From a candidate division LCP-89 bacterium (GTDB lineage Bacteria > Electryoneota > B3-LCP), in NCBI GenBank assembly GCA_025774735.1, contig JALGZU010000033.1, forward strand, positions 1-14,010: a stretch of 14,010 bases of DNA, given 5' to 3'. The position numbers and the translations under genes were made by a program. A model generated the notes under the pieces. The model was not told the DNA's origin and did not search any database. It saw nothing but the letters and a program-made list of their open reading frames with translations. How positions within the stretch are numbered: the first letter of the stretch is position 1; every line of letters begins with the position of its first letter. This document shows positions 1-7,780 of the stretch, piece by piece.

Positions 1-603
1 GCATTCGCCGATCTGGTACTGGATATCGGCTCGCTTGCGCTTCTTCTCGGTAATCTGGAGCAGCTTGCCGTATTCCGATAGGGCCTGATAATAATTTTCC
101 TTCTCGAAATAGTAGTCCGCCTGGGTTTGGCGGCTGTCGAGGCGGATTTCGTGGGGGACTTTCTCATCGACCCAGAGATCATTGAGTAATTCGATCCCCT
201 TATCCGGGCGGCGCATGGCCATGAAGGTTTTTCCCAAATAGAGGCGAGCGTCGAAGGTCAGCGGTGAATCGGGATAGTTGGCCAGCAACTCTTCAAACTT
301 ACGCTTGGCCTTGGGGTAGTTCTGGATGCCGTAGTAGGATTTCCCCATCAAGAGCAAGGCATCATCAACGTATTTACTGTCGCGGTAATATTCGACAACC
401 CGGGCTGCCGAATCAATCGATTTTAGATAATTGGCGGTTTGGGGGCGGCCGCTGGTGTTATCCTCGTTCTCCTTCACTCCTTCTTTGTAGTAACGCTTGG
501 CGTTGTAAAAGGTGTTGAAGTAGACGCACGACGAGGAACTGAACAGCAGCAGTGTCCAGGCTAACAGGAGAAATCCTTTTTTTAGATCTGATATCAGTCG
601 CAT
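1..603 (-). CDS. TPR-repeat lipoprotein, BamD-like (partial, runs off left edge)
   Basis: Reading leftward from ATG at 603, the frame is open to position 1 (201 codons, no stop), so the C-terminus lies outside the window. The N-terminus has two lysines (residues 8-9), a hydrophobic stretch (11-21) and SSSSC with Cys26 as the probable lipidated residue. The lipobox is imperfect, with Ser at -3. The mature protein starts CVYFNTFYNAKRYYKEG. Helical TPR-like segments follow from about residue 75, for example DDALLLMGKSYYGIQNYPKAKRK-like pairs and a second at about 110-125 (DARLYLGKTFMAM). Family knowledge: TPR lipoproteins of this shape sit on the periplasmic face of the outer membrane, and BamD, which helps assemble barrel proteins, is the best-known example. 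Whether this one has that job is inference; it may be another TPR lipoprotein. It lies 17 bp behind the sirtuin gene on the same strand, so the two are probably co-transcribed. No clear Shine-Dalgarno is visible. Confidence 0.8.
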   Translation of the reverse strand, partial: MRLISDLKKGFLLLAWTLLLFSSSSCVYFNTFYNAKRYYKEGVKENEDNTSGRPQTANYLKSIDSAARVVEYYRDSKYVDDALLLMGKSYYGIQNYPKAKRKFEELLANYPDSPLTFDARLYLGKTFMAMRRPDKGIELLNDLWVDEKVPHEIRLDSRQTQADYYFEKENYYQALSEYGKLLQITEKKRKRADIQYQIGEC

Positions 604-620
604 TCTATCGAGAAACACGC

Positions 621-1382
621 TTAAATTTGCTTAGCCTGAATGAGCTTGATCCTTTCGACCAATAGCGGCAACGCTTCGGCACTTGTTGCCCGGATGACGG
701 TGTCCGCGAGCGGCGAAATCGGGGTTGAATCGGGATTAATCTCGATGAGGTGCGCTCCGTTCTCCTTGGCGACCACGGGCAACGATGCCGCCGGATGAAC
801 GATGGCCGAGGTTCCTACCGACAGGAATAAGGTCGACAGTCTGGATCGGGAGAATGCATCCTCGATCGTCACCGCATTGAGGTTTTCGCCGAACCAGACC
901 ACGTCAGGTCTGATGGGACCCTGGCAATTCGCGCAGACCGGGGGCAGTGTGTCGAAGTTCAAAGTGTCATCCGGAAATCGTTGGGAACAGTCATTACAGC
1001 GGTTCACAAAGATGTTTCCATGCAACTCCAGTGGTTCTCTGTTCCCGGCTCGACGATGCAGGCCGTCCACGTTCTGCGTGATAAGGGCCAACCGATTTCC
1101 CAGAAGACCCTCCAGATCGACTAACGCCGCGTGCCCGGGATTCGGCTTGGCTGAAGCGATGATCTGGCGGCGGAAAAGGTACCACTCCCAGACCAGCTGG
1201 GGGTCGGCGGCAAAAGCCTGGGGCGTCGCCAGCTCTTCCGGCCGGTACTGACGCCAAAGCCCTCCTTCACCGCGAAAAGTGGGCACTCCGGATTCGGAAG
1301 AGATCCCTGCACCGGTCAGCACCACGACACTCTCAAGATGGTCGGGAGTTAACTCGATCGAATCGATTTCCGGTAAATCCAT
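621..1382 (-). CDS. cobB: NAD-dependent protein deacylase, Sir2 family (class III/SIRT5-like)
   Basis: A sirtuin removes acyl groups from lysine side chains, using NAD+ and releasing nicotinamide and O-acyl-ADP-ribose. Numbering from ATG at 1382 (253 residues), the visible motifs are the NAD-binding loop LTGAGISSESGVPTFRG (22-38), TQNVDGLH (102-109), catalytic His121 in ELHGN, four zinc cysteines (129, 132, 150, 153) and RPDVVWFGE (158-166). The segment WEWYLFRR contains Tyr68-x-x-Arg71. In SIRT5 and E. coli CobB, this Tyr/Arg pair binds the carboxylate of succinyl- or malonyl-lysine, so desuccinylase/demalonylase activity is likely (inference from family). Length is normal. An in-frame TTG at 1391 would add three residues. 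Neither start has a well-placed Shine-Dalgarno, and ATG is preferred by default. The gene is divergent from rpsT, whose promoter overlaps its start, and is followed by the TPR lipoprotein. Confidence 0.95.
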   Translation of the reverse strand: MDLPEIDSIELTPDHLESVVVLTGAGISSESGVPTFRGEGGLWRQYRPEELATPQAFAADPQLVWEWYLFRRQIIASAKPNPGHAALVDLEGLLGNRLALITQNVDGLHRRAGNREPLELHGNIFVNRCNDCSQRFPDDTLNFDTLPPVCANCQGPIRPDVVWFGENLNAVTIEDAFSRSRLSTLFLSVGTSAIVHPAASLPVVAKENGAHLIEINPDSTPISPLADTVIRATSAEALPLLVERIKLIQAKQI

Positions 1383-1384
1383 GC

Positions 1385-1413
1385 TTGACAAATGAAAATT
1401 TTTTCCCTATATT
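1385..1413 (+). promoter_or_regulatory. Sigma-70 type promoter of rpsT
   Basis: TTGACA at 1385-1390 is a perfect -35 box. It is followed by a 17-nt A/T-rich spacer and TATATT at 1408-1413, one mismatch from the consensus -10. Transcription would start near 1420, giving a leader of about 20 nt that contains GGAG at 1431-1434, five bases before the rpsT ATG. The -35 box lies directly beside the sirtuin start codons (1382 or 1391) on the other strand, so RNA polymerase bound here would cover the sirtuin translation start region. A second TATAAT at 1421-1426 lacks a good -35 partner. Confidence 0.8.
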
Positions 1414-1439
1414 AATACTTTATAATTTTTGGAGACCAG

Positions 1440-1697
1440 ATGCCTCACCATAAATCCTGTAAAAAGCGCGTAAAGACGAGCGAAGAGTCCCGGATTTCGA
1501 ATCGCACCTACCGTTCTCAAGTCAGATCAATAATTCGCCAGGTCCGAGAAGCCGGAACAAAATCCGCTGCTGAGGAAAATCTCAGCAAGGCGATCGCGCT
1601 GTTGGATCGACTTGCCCAGAAGGGTATAATGCACAAGAATACGGCAGCCAATCAGAAATCCAGGCTGACCCGTTTCGTCAACGGACTCCCCTCGTAG
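1440..1697 (+). CDS. rpsT: 30S ribosomal protein S20
   Basis: This 85-residue, strongly basic protein begins MPHHKSCKKRVKTSEESRISN, is built of long helices and ends RFVNGLPS. Its length and pattern match bacterial S20, a primary binder of 16S rRNA that holds the bottom of the 30S body together. The recognisable core is the KTSEESRISNRTYRSQVR region, then AIALLDRLAQKGIMHKNTAANQKSRLTR, which matches the S20 ending where a Lys/Asn-rich helix contacts rRNA. The start is ATG at 1440 with GGAG five bases upstream. It is transcribed alone from a strong promoter at 1385-1413. Its TAG stop lies about 10 bp from the end of the convergent guaB gene. Confidence 0.97.
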   Translation: MPHHKSCKKRVKTSEESRISNRTYRSQVRSIIRQVREAGTKSAAEENLSKAIALLDRLAQKGIMHKNTAANQKSRLTRFVNGLPS

Positions 1698-1707
1698 GTT
1701 CTGACGC

Positions 1708-3192
1708 CTACTTATAGTTGGGAGCTTCCATGGTAATGACTACATCGTGCGGATGACTCTCCCGCAACCCCGCGGGGCTTATCCGCACGAATTTTGTCTC
1801 TTTACGCATCACTTCCAGGTTTTCAGCGCCGCAATACCCCATGGCAGCCCTGATTCCACCGATGATCTGATAGACGGTGTCTTCCAGCTTGCCCTTGTAA
1901 GGCACCCGACCCTCAACACCCTCCGGTACGAGTTTTCCCGCCGAAACCGGATCCTGAAAATACCTGTCGGCACTGCCGTCCAGCATCGCCCCCAACGATC
2001 CCATACCCCGTACGACTTTGTAGCTGCGTCCTTCCAGAACGACGGTTTCGCCCGGGCTCTCCTCCATCCCGGCGAAGAGCTGACCGATCATCACCGATTC
2101 AGCGCCCGCAGCCAACACTTTGGCGATATCCCCGGAAAAGCGAATACCTCCATCCGCGATGACCGGCACATCGTGCTTGGTCGCTTCCTCAGCACATTCC
2201 ATCACGGCGCTGACTTGCGGCACTCCGACTCCGGCAACCACTCGCGTCGTACAGATCGAGCCGGGACCGATGCCCACCTTAATAGCACTGGCGCCAGCTG
2301 AGATCAGATCGGCGGCGCCTTCACGCAGGGCCACATTCCCGGCGACAATGTCCAGATCCGGGAACTGTTTTCGGATTTTCTCGACGGCATCCAGGACGCC
2401 CCGGCTGTGACCATGTGCCGTATCCACCACGACCACGTCCACACCGGCATTGGTGAGCCGATCGAGTCTCTCGTCAAGGTCCCCGGATACTCCCACCGCC
2501 GCTCCAACCCGTAAGCGCCCGTGTTCATCCTTGCAGGCGCCGGGGTACTGCTTTTTCTTCTGAATGTCCTTCACCGTGATCAAACCGATTAGCTTACCAC
2601 CATCGTCGACTATCAGGAGTTTCTCGATGCGGTGTTTCTGCAGGATTTTCTGAGCGTCATCGAGGGTCGTATTTCGTGGCGCTGTCACCAGTGGCGCAGG
2701 AGTCATCACTTTGGAAACGGGAAGCTCAAGGTTGGTTTCAAAGCGCAGATCCCGGTGCGTCACAATTCCCACCAACTGATCTTCGTTAACGACCGGGATG
2801 CCCGATATCGACCTCTTTTGCATGGTTTCCAGAGCTTCGCGCACAGTCTGTTGCGGCAAGATGGTTATGGGATTGAAGACGATCGTGCTTTCGGCGCGCT
2901 TGACCCGGTCAACTTTGTCAGCCTGGCGTTCAGGGGACAGATTCTTATGAATGATCCCGATCCCCCCCACTCGAGCCAGCGCGATCGCCAGGCGGGATTC
3001 GGTGACAGTATCCATCGCCGCCGAAATCAAGGGGATATTAAGACCGATGTTCCGGGTCAGCCGGGTTCGTACGTCGGTCTGTGACGGCAACACCGCTGAC
3101 TTGCGGGGCAGGAGAAGGATATCATCAAAGGTGAACCCTTCACCGACGATGCGCCCTGAACGATCTCCGTCGTTCGATTTGGTCGTGTTCAT
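1708..3192 (-). CDS. guaB: Inosine-5'-monophosphate dehydrogenase
   Basis: IMP dehydrogenase oxidises IMP to XMP with NAD+, the committed step to GMP, in the cytosol as a tetramer. At 494 residues it has the standard bacterial length. The (beta/alpha)8 barrel starts with [14 protein letters not shown] (17-30) and is interrupted by two CBS domains at roughly 103-160 and 161-215, which in this family bind adenine or guanine nucleotides for regulation. The substrate and catalytic loop GPGSICTTR carries nucleophile Cys314. [20 protein letters not shown] (346-365) forms the phosphate site, GMGSLGAM (396-403) follows it, and the mobile flap Arg410-Tyr411 in ADRYFQD activates water. All key residues are present. 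ATG at 3192 is preceded by GGAA five bases upstream. It converges on rpsT. The upstream gene on the same strand is 116 bp away with a promoter in between, so guaB is probably transcribed on its own. Confidence 0.98.
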   Translation of the reverse strand: MNTTKSNDGDRSGRIVGEGFTFDDILLLPRKSAVLPSQTDVRTRLTRNIGLNIPLISAAMDTVTESRLAIALARVGGIGIIHKNLSPERQADKVDRVKRAESTIVFNPITILPQQTVREALETMQKRSISGIPVVNEDQLVGIVTHRDLRFETNLELPVSKVMTPAPLVTAPRNTTLDDAQKILQKHRIEKLLIVDDGGKLIGLITVKDIQKKKQYPGACKDEHGRLRVGAAVGVSGDLDERLDRLTNAGVDVVVVDTAHGHSRGVLDAVEKIRKQFPDLDIVAGNVALREGAADLISAGASAIKVGIGPGSICTTRVVAGVGVPQVSAVMECAEEATKHDVPVIADGGIRFSGDIAKVLAAGAESVMIGQLFAGMEESPGETVVLEGRSYKVVRGMGSLGAMLDGSADRYFQDPVSAGKLVPEGVEGRVPYKGKLEDTVYQIIGGIRAAMGYCGAENLEVMRKETKFVRISPAGLRESHPHDVVITMEAPNYK

Positions 3193-3221
3193 GATGGTTC
3201 CGAATACCTCGCTTTTAAACG

Positions 3222-3250
3222 ATTATACCCCCACCCCAAAGGGATGTTCC
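3222..3250 (-). promoter_or_regulatory. Probable guaB promoter
   Basis: On the minus strand, a perfect TATAAT (plus-strand positions 3222-3227) lies 29 bases upstream of the guaB ATG. Seventeen bases further upstream is GGAACA (3245-3250), a poor -35 box matching only its last three bases (ACA). The spacer includes a G-run. Transcription would start near 3215, giving a leader of about 22 nt. The -10 box is convincing and the -35 is weak, so an activator may be involved (inference). The rest of the 116-bp gap up to 3308 shows no clear terminator for the preceding gene. Confidence 0.5.
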
Positions 3251-3308
3251 GTTTCCAGAAAGCAACTTCCTATTATGTCGCGAAGCTCACTGCAATCTGT
3301 ACTTTTAT

Positions 3309-5918
3309 TCAACCACAGGAGAATAAATTTATGATATATTCGATATAATACAGTGATTGCCGCGTGGCGTTTAAACTGACGGCATAAGCAGCCAGAAACA
3401 GGAGCGGAATTCCCGTCAGAACCAGGACCGGCCTCACCAGTCCACTCCGGTAGCCCACACCGGTTGAAAAGATCAATCTTATATAATACCAGATAAGGGC
3501 GACAGCCATAATGAGACCAGTGAGCCATTTCACCGTTGGGATCTCTTCCAAACGGAGGTAGAAGGCTGACAGCGGCAGCAATGACAGAACGGGGATCCCG
3601 GACCAGAAGAAGATGTGAAAAGCCTGTACCAGCGAAAGCCGTCGCGGCGAACCGGGACTGCCCAGGCGGATTAGAATAGCCGTAATAAGGCTGATGCCGA
3701 CAAAAACTGCTGCTGCAATTATAATTCCCCGCGTCGGATGCCAGGCCGCCGTATGCAATAGAAGCATAAGACCGTTGAAACCGGCCGCATGTTCTGCCAG
3801 GGCGCTGAAGCCCGCGTTCATTCGGTTAGCATACAGGACGGTGGCGATCAAGTTGCCGAATCCCATCCCGAGGAAGAGGATCAGGAACAAGGTGGACGAC
3901 CCCTGCAGGAACCGCCGATCTCGGATATCACTGAAGAAACCTTCGGAATGCAGCATGGCGCGACGCAGGTTCTGTCTGAACAGGTTGTCCACGCGCATCA
4001 ACCACAAGCCGATCGCAGTGAAAAACAATCCCACCGCCAGAAACTCCCAGGGAGGTTCGCTTGCGTGCGTGGCTGATCGATTTCCGTCCTCGAATATACC
4101 CGAACGGGTATAATTCTGGAGAACGTAAAATGCCTTTCGGGGCTGCCTCGACGCGCTGGTCAAACCGCTCAGATGTTGGTATGTATCGAGAACGGGCGGA
4201 TTGAACAGCAGCGGCTTGTCTCCGAACCAATCGCTGAAACCATTGACCACGAAAGAAACTCGATTCTTTCCCAGTTGACTCAGGAAGTACGTCAACGTTT
4301 TGGCCTGCATGATCTCCGGATCATCATCGGTAAAATCAGTCAGTGACAGGGAAAATTCGACGATCGGGCTTTCAGAGTTCGATCCGATCAGCGAATGAGG
4401 ACCAAGAAAGTGAATGCCGGGATCTCCGGATTTCGCAGCGACCGTATGGACGTACAGAGGTAAGTCCGCATTAAGTTGCCGCGTCCAGTCATTCAGAATT
4501 CCATCATCTGAGATGGCGGAGTGTTCCAGCCTCGATCCCCACCCGATCGCGACGACAGAAGGATGAATCCGGATCCAATCTTGCAGCTCCTCGATGTAGG
4601 AGATCGCGGCATTCTGGACGCCCGGTGTGGTTAACAAATCCGTTGAAGCTCCGAACACTGGTATATCGATGAATAGGAGAATTCCCAGACTATCGCAGAC
4701 GTTGATAAAATAAGGATGTGGTGGGAAATAGGCGCAGTGGACAAAATTGACACCCAGCTCCTTTAGGAGTTTCAGATCATCCTGCAATTTCTGACGGGAT
4801 GGGGTGATTCCGCACTGCGGCCATTGCCCGACGCGCGTGATACCCTGCAACGTGAAGAGACCGTATTGCCTCAAAAGTCCGGTGGCCGGATCTTGCGGTC
4901 GCAAACCGATGGAGCGGTTGACCTGATCAAGCTGTTTATCGCCGCGCTGAAGGGTGAGTTGAAGCCAGTATAAATAGGGATCATCTGGAGACCAGCGCCG
5001 TGGTTCAGGCAGACTGAACCGGATGGTCTGGTGTAAAGGTTGATCGTCATCTTGAGGGATGAGCGTCATCCGATGCTGCCAGAGCGCTTTCCCTTCTTTC
5101 CCCTTCATAGTGATGTTCAATTCCGCCGGCCCTGCCTGCTGTAGAAGAGATATGGCAAGATTCAGTTCCAAAGAAGCTCCCCGGGAGGATGCTTCCGATT
5201 CCTCAGACCGGCTGACCTCTCTGAACGCTGCTCGATTGATCCCTTCCACCGGTAACGCGATGAGAAATAGTTCCCTGGTGATACCCCCGAAGTTCCGGAG
5301 GGGAAAGAGGGAGGATTTCAACGGTAAACCGGTTTTCGAGAGTTTGCGGTTATCAACTTCAATAGTTATCTCATTCTCAGAACCGAAATTGACAAGTCGC
5401 CCGGGAACCGGGATTTCGAAGGGGATACCGCTCACCTCGTGCGTTCCCAGAATGGCACCATTCAAGTGGATCGATGCCCGGTGCTGGATACCGAAGAATT
5501 TGAGAATGATGTGCCTCCCTTTCCATGCCTCCGGGATAGTGAACCGCCGGGTAAACGTAACGATTCCATCATACCCTGCATAACTGGAAGGGATCCTGAT
5601 AGTCCCATTTCTCATACCCGCCCGGTATTGCCATTCACCGCTCAAATCCAAAACCGGCATAACCGATTCCGGTCGTTCGGGAACATAATCCGACCAGGAT
5701 AAACCCTCAGGCGTCAGATAAAAGCTCATTTCCGCTCTCCCTGCTTGAGCCAGCGAGAGAATCACAAACCATAGCATCAGCGGGATAAAGTACCTGCGAG
5801 AGGCTTGGAGGGGGCGAGTCCGGTAACTCTTTTTACGATGATCAGCCAATGGAGTTCGTGAACAGTGGTTAATCGGATCTAATCTCAGAAATATAGTGAT
5901 TTCAATCCCAAAATGCAA
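3309..5918 (-). CDS. GH2-fold ectodomain fused to multi-pass membrane domain, probable pseudo-glycosidase
   Basis: This is an 869-residue exported protein. A signal peptide-like stretch at about 41-62 (RRYFIPLMLWFVILSLAQAG, then RA) is followed by a GH2 sugar-binding jelly roll at about 88-225 (DLSGEWQYR; RRFTIPEAWKGRHIILKFFG; HLNGAILGTHEVSGIPFEI), an Ig-like sandwich at about 245-342 and a TIM-barrel-like region at about 355-605 (DLKLLKELGVNFVH; HPSVVAIGWG). Family GH2 cleaves beta-galactosides, beta-glucuronides or beta-mannosides. Hand alignment of PSVVAIGWGSR with the family's PSVV-x-W-S-L-G-N-E puts Ser462-Arg463 where the acid/base pair Asn-Glu should be, so hydrolysis is doubtful. From about 624 to the end come six or seven hydrophobic segments (about 624-641, 674-695, 713-724, 731-750, 765-788, 796-816, 828-847), somewhat like Yip1-type domains. 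Start unsure: TTG at 5918 (TGAGAG seven bases upstream) or TTG at 5849; no in-frame ATG precedes the signal peptide. Confidence 0.75.
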   Translation of the reverse strand: MHFGIEITIFLRLDPINHCSRTPLADHRKKSYRTRPLQASRRYFIPLMLWFVILSLAQAGRAEMSFYLTPEGLSWSDYVPERPESVMPVLDLSGEWQYRAGMRNGTIRIPSSYAGYDGIVTFTRRFTIPEAWKGRHIILKFFGIQHRASIHLNGAILGTHEVSGIPFEIPVPGRLVNFGSENEITIEVDNRKLSKTGLPLKSSLFPLRNFGGITRELFLIALPVEGINRAAFREVSRSEESEASSRGASLELNLAISLLQQAGPAELNITMKGKEGKALWQHRMTLIPQDDDQPLHQTIRFSLPEPRRWSPDDPYLYWLQLTLQRGDKQLDQVNRSIGLRPQDPATGLLRQYGLFTLQGITRVGQWPQCGITPSRQKLQDDLKLLKELGVNFVHCAYFPPHPYFINVCDSLGILLFIDIPVFGASTDLLTTPGVQNAAISYIEELQDWIRIHPSVVAIGWGSRLEHSAISDDGILNDWTRQLNADLPLYVHTVAAKSGDPGIHFLGPHSLIGSNSESPIVEFSLSLTDFTDDDPEIMQAKTLTYFLSQLGKNRVSFVVNGFSDWFGDKPLLFNPPVLDTYQHLSGLTSASRQPRKAFYVLQNYTRSGIFEDGNRSATHASEPPWEFLAVGLFFTAIGLWLMRVDNLFRQNLRRAMLHSEGFFSDIRDRRFLQGSSTLFLILFLGMGFGNLIATVLYANRMNAGFSALAEHAAGFNGLMLLLHTAAWHPTRGIIIAAAVFVGISLITAILIRLGSPGSPRRLSLVQAFHIFFWSGIPVLSLLPLSAFYLRLEEIPTVKWLTGLIMAVALIWYYIRLIFSTGVGYRSGLVRPVLVLTGIPLLFLAAYAVSLNATRQSLYYIEYIINLFSCG

Positions 5919-6010
5919 ACGAAAACTCTCATCGAAGGGATAGGACTAAAAAGATTCAATCCCGGGTAGTGCCCCGCCTGAAATTTCAAAGTGATAAACC
6001 GGGATTCAGC

Positions 6011-6039
6011 TTGATATTTTGAGGTAGTTTTCTTACTTT
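6011..6039 (+). promoter_or_regulatory. Possible promoter for the NhaC-type antiporter gene
   Basis: TTGATA at 6011-6016 (one mismatch to the -35 consensus) is followed by 17 bases and TACTTT at 6034-6039, a weak -10 keeping only T, A and the final T. This is the best pair I find in the 181-bp divergent spacer 5919-6099. Nothing equally good is visible for the leftward gene. An 8-bp inverted repeat (AATCCCGG 5958-5965 and CCGGGATT 5999-6006) lies just upstream and could be an operator or chance. Confidence 0.3.
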
Positions 6040-6099
6040 GGGCGAAAGTTTAAGACCGATTGGCGACTATTCTTGTCCGGAATCAAGAGAGCTCATACT

Positions 6100-7767
6100 A
6101 TGAAACTTAAAATGCGGCCATTGCTGGCGGTAGTACTCTGCCTGGGTGCAGTTATGTCGTTGATCGGCACTCCCGATGCTGCGGACGGCTTCGGCTTCAG
6201 GTCGATTTTGCCACCGCTACTCGCCATCGCGCTGGCGCTGGTCAGCCGTGAGGTCATTTTAGCTCTCCTGGGGGGAATCTGGTTGGGAGCAGCCTTCCTG
6301 AATAATGGCAGCCTGCTTACCGGTCTGCTGCGGACGTTAGACCACCATATTGTCAGAGCTCTGGCGGATAGCGATCACGCATTTATTCTTCTCTTTAGTT
6401 TGACACTCGGCGGTATGGTGGGCATCATCGGCGCATCAGGGGGAGCAGCGGGTATCGTCATGCATGTAGGCCGCTGGGCTAAATCCGCCCGCTCAGGACA
6501 GGTTTCAGCCTGGGCAATGGGCCTGTTGATCTTTTTCGATGATTATGCCAACACGCTGATCGTGGGGAATACCTTCCGACCACTGTGCGATAAGTTGAAG
6601 ATCAGCCGTGAGAAATTGAGCTTCATCGTCGATGCAACGGCGGCTCCCATCGCTTCCATCGCTCTGATTTCAACCTGGATCGGATTTGAGGTGGGATTGA
6701 TCGGGGATGGGCTGGTTCCGGCAGGTGCACTCGCCAGTTCCAGCCAGGCCTACGGGGTGTTCATCGAAACCATTCCATATCGCTTCTACCCGCTCTTCCT
6801 GCTTCTGCTGGTCTTCCTTATCGGATTCTGGAACCGGGATTTCGGCTCCATGCTCGCAGCGGAACGCCGGGCTCGAAAAACGGGTCAGGTTCTTTCACCC
6901 GATGCCAAGCCCCTGGCGGGATTGGACGTGACCGACAAGAGCAGAGTTAATATCACCCAGAAATCGTGGATCTGGGGCGTCGCGCCGATCGTGGTCGTCA
7001 TAATCGCAACGTTTATCGGCCTCGTGATCAACGGCAAAGCAGCGCTAGGGCCACAGTCTACAGGAGTCCCGCTCTACCAACTGATATCTGAGGCAAACTC
7101 GTTCGCAGTACTGATGTGGGCCAGCTTTCTGGGAACAGTCACAGCGGGTTTTTTAGGATGCCTCGGTGCGGGTTTGAAGTTAGCGGAGGTGCTGGAAGCT
7201 TTCGTGGAGGGAATAAAAGCGATGACAGCGGCCTGGATCATTTTGATTTTGGCCTGGAGTATCGGGGGAATTTGCCAGGACATGAAGACGGCGGATTACA
7301 TCGTGGAGGTTTCCCAGGGGATTCTCTCGCCGCATTTGATCCCCGCCTTGACATTCGTAATCTCAGGGGCTATTGCTTTCGCGACCGGCACGTCCTGGGG
7401 CACGCTATCCATCCTGATGCCGATCGCGGCGCCCCTCTCTTACCTCCTCCCTATTGAGGCGGGCTTGAGTCCGGACGTCAGCCACGCCATCATGATCAGT
7501 ACAATCGGAGCGGTTCTGGCCGGTTCAACGTTCGGCGATCACGCTTCGCCCATCTCGGACACGACCATACTGTCATCGATGGCATCCGGCGCTGACCATA
7601 TAGATCATGTACGCACGCAATTTCCTTATGCATTGACCGCTGGAACGATTGGACTTTTGGTTGGATATATTCCGGCAGGGTTCGGAATTTCGCCCTGGAT
7701 CAGTCTTCCGGCCGGAGCGCTCTGCGTTATTTTAACATTGAGACTTTTAGGACGCCGGGTGGAGTGA
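6100..7767 (+). CDS. nhaC: NhaC-family Na+/H+ antiporter
   Basis: An inner-membrane antiporter that probably exchanges Na+ for H+, supporting pH and sodium homeostasis; some relatives instead carry organic acids or amino acids with sodium. Numbering from ATG at 6100 (555 residues), there is an N-terminal hydrophobic segment and many further membrane helices. Family hallmark segments are LPPLLAIALALVSREVILALL (37-57), IFFDDYANTLIVGNTFRPL (144-162), DATAAPIASIALISTWIG (178-195), FATGTSWGTLSILMPIAAPL (427-446) and STFGDHASPISDTTILSS (476-493). The acidic pair in FFDDYAN and the GDHASPISDTT loop are the likely ion-handling parts. ATG at 6100 is chosen because GAGAG lies eight bases upstream; a TTG at 6073 would add nine residues. 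It converges on the MFS gene, with 13 bp between the stops and no evident terminator hairpin. The symbol marks the family, since the transported ion is not proven. Confidence 0.9.
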   Translation: MKLKMRPLLAVVLCLGAVMSLIGTPDAADGFGFRSILPPLLAIALALVSREVILALLGGIWLGAAFLNNGSLLTGLLRTLDHHIVRALADSDHAFILLFSLTLGGMVGIIGASGGAAGIVMHVGRWAKSARSGQVSAWAMGLLIFFDDYANTLIVGNTFRPLCDKLKISREKLSFIVDATAAPIASIALISTWIGFEVGLIGDGLVPAGALASSSQAYGVFIETIPYRFYPLFLLLLVFLIGFWNRDFGSMLAAERRARKTGQVLSPDAKPLAGLDVTDKSRVNITQKSWIWGVAPIVVVIIATFIGLVINGKAALGPQSTGVPLYQLISEANSFAVLMWASFLGTVTAGFLGCLGAGLKLAEVLEAFVEGIKAMTAAWIILILAWSIGGICQDMKTADYIVEVSQGILSPHLIPALTFVISGAIAFATGTSWGTLSILMPIAAPLSYLLPIEAGLSPDVSHAIMISTIGAVLAGSTFGDHASPISDTTILSSMASGADHIDHVRTQFPYALTAGTIGLLVGYIPAGFGISPWISLPAGALCVILTLRLLGRRVE

Positions 7768-7780
7768 CGAGTGATTTTAT

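Noticed and set aside
264..518. Plus-strand 84-codon open frame rich in Cys, Arg and Trp.
   Set aside because: It is antisense to the TPR lipoprotein, which has a signal sequence, a lipobox-like Cys and TPR pattern, and it has no supporting start signal.
1694..1711. Small hairpin (GTAGG, 8-nt loop, CCTAC) between the convergent rpsT and guaB ends, which could be a bidirectional terminator.
   Set aside because: The stem is only five pairs, there is no U-run on either side, and it contains both TAG stop codons, so the symmetry mostly follows from two facing stops.
1747..3084. Several plus-strand open frames of 96-184 codons opposite guaB.
   Set aside because: They are shadows of the complete IMP dehydrogenase gene, with no family resemblance, and low-complexity Pro/Arg/His-rich translations typical of antisense frames.
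5958..6006. 8-bp inverted repeat AATCCCGG / CCGGGATT with a 33-nt gap in the divergent spacer.
   Set aside because: A match of this length is not rare by chance in a spacer of this size, and the arms are far apart for a simple operator. It is kept only as a note beside the weak promoter call.
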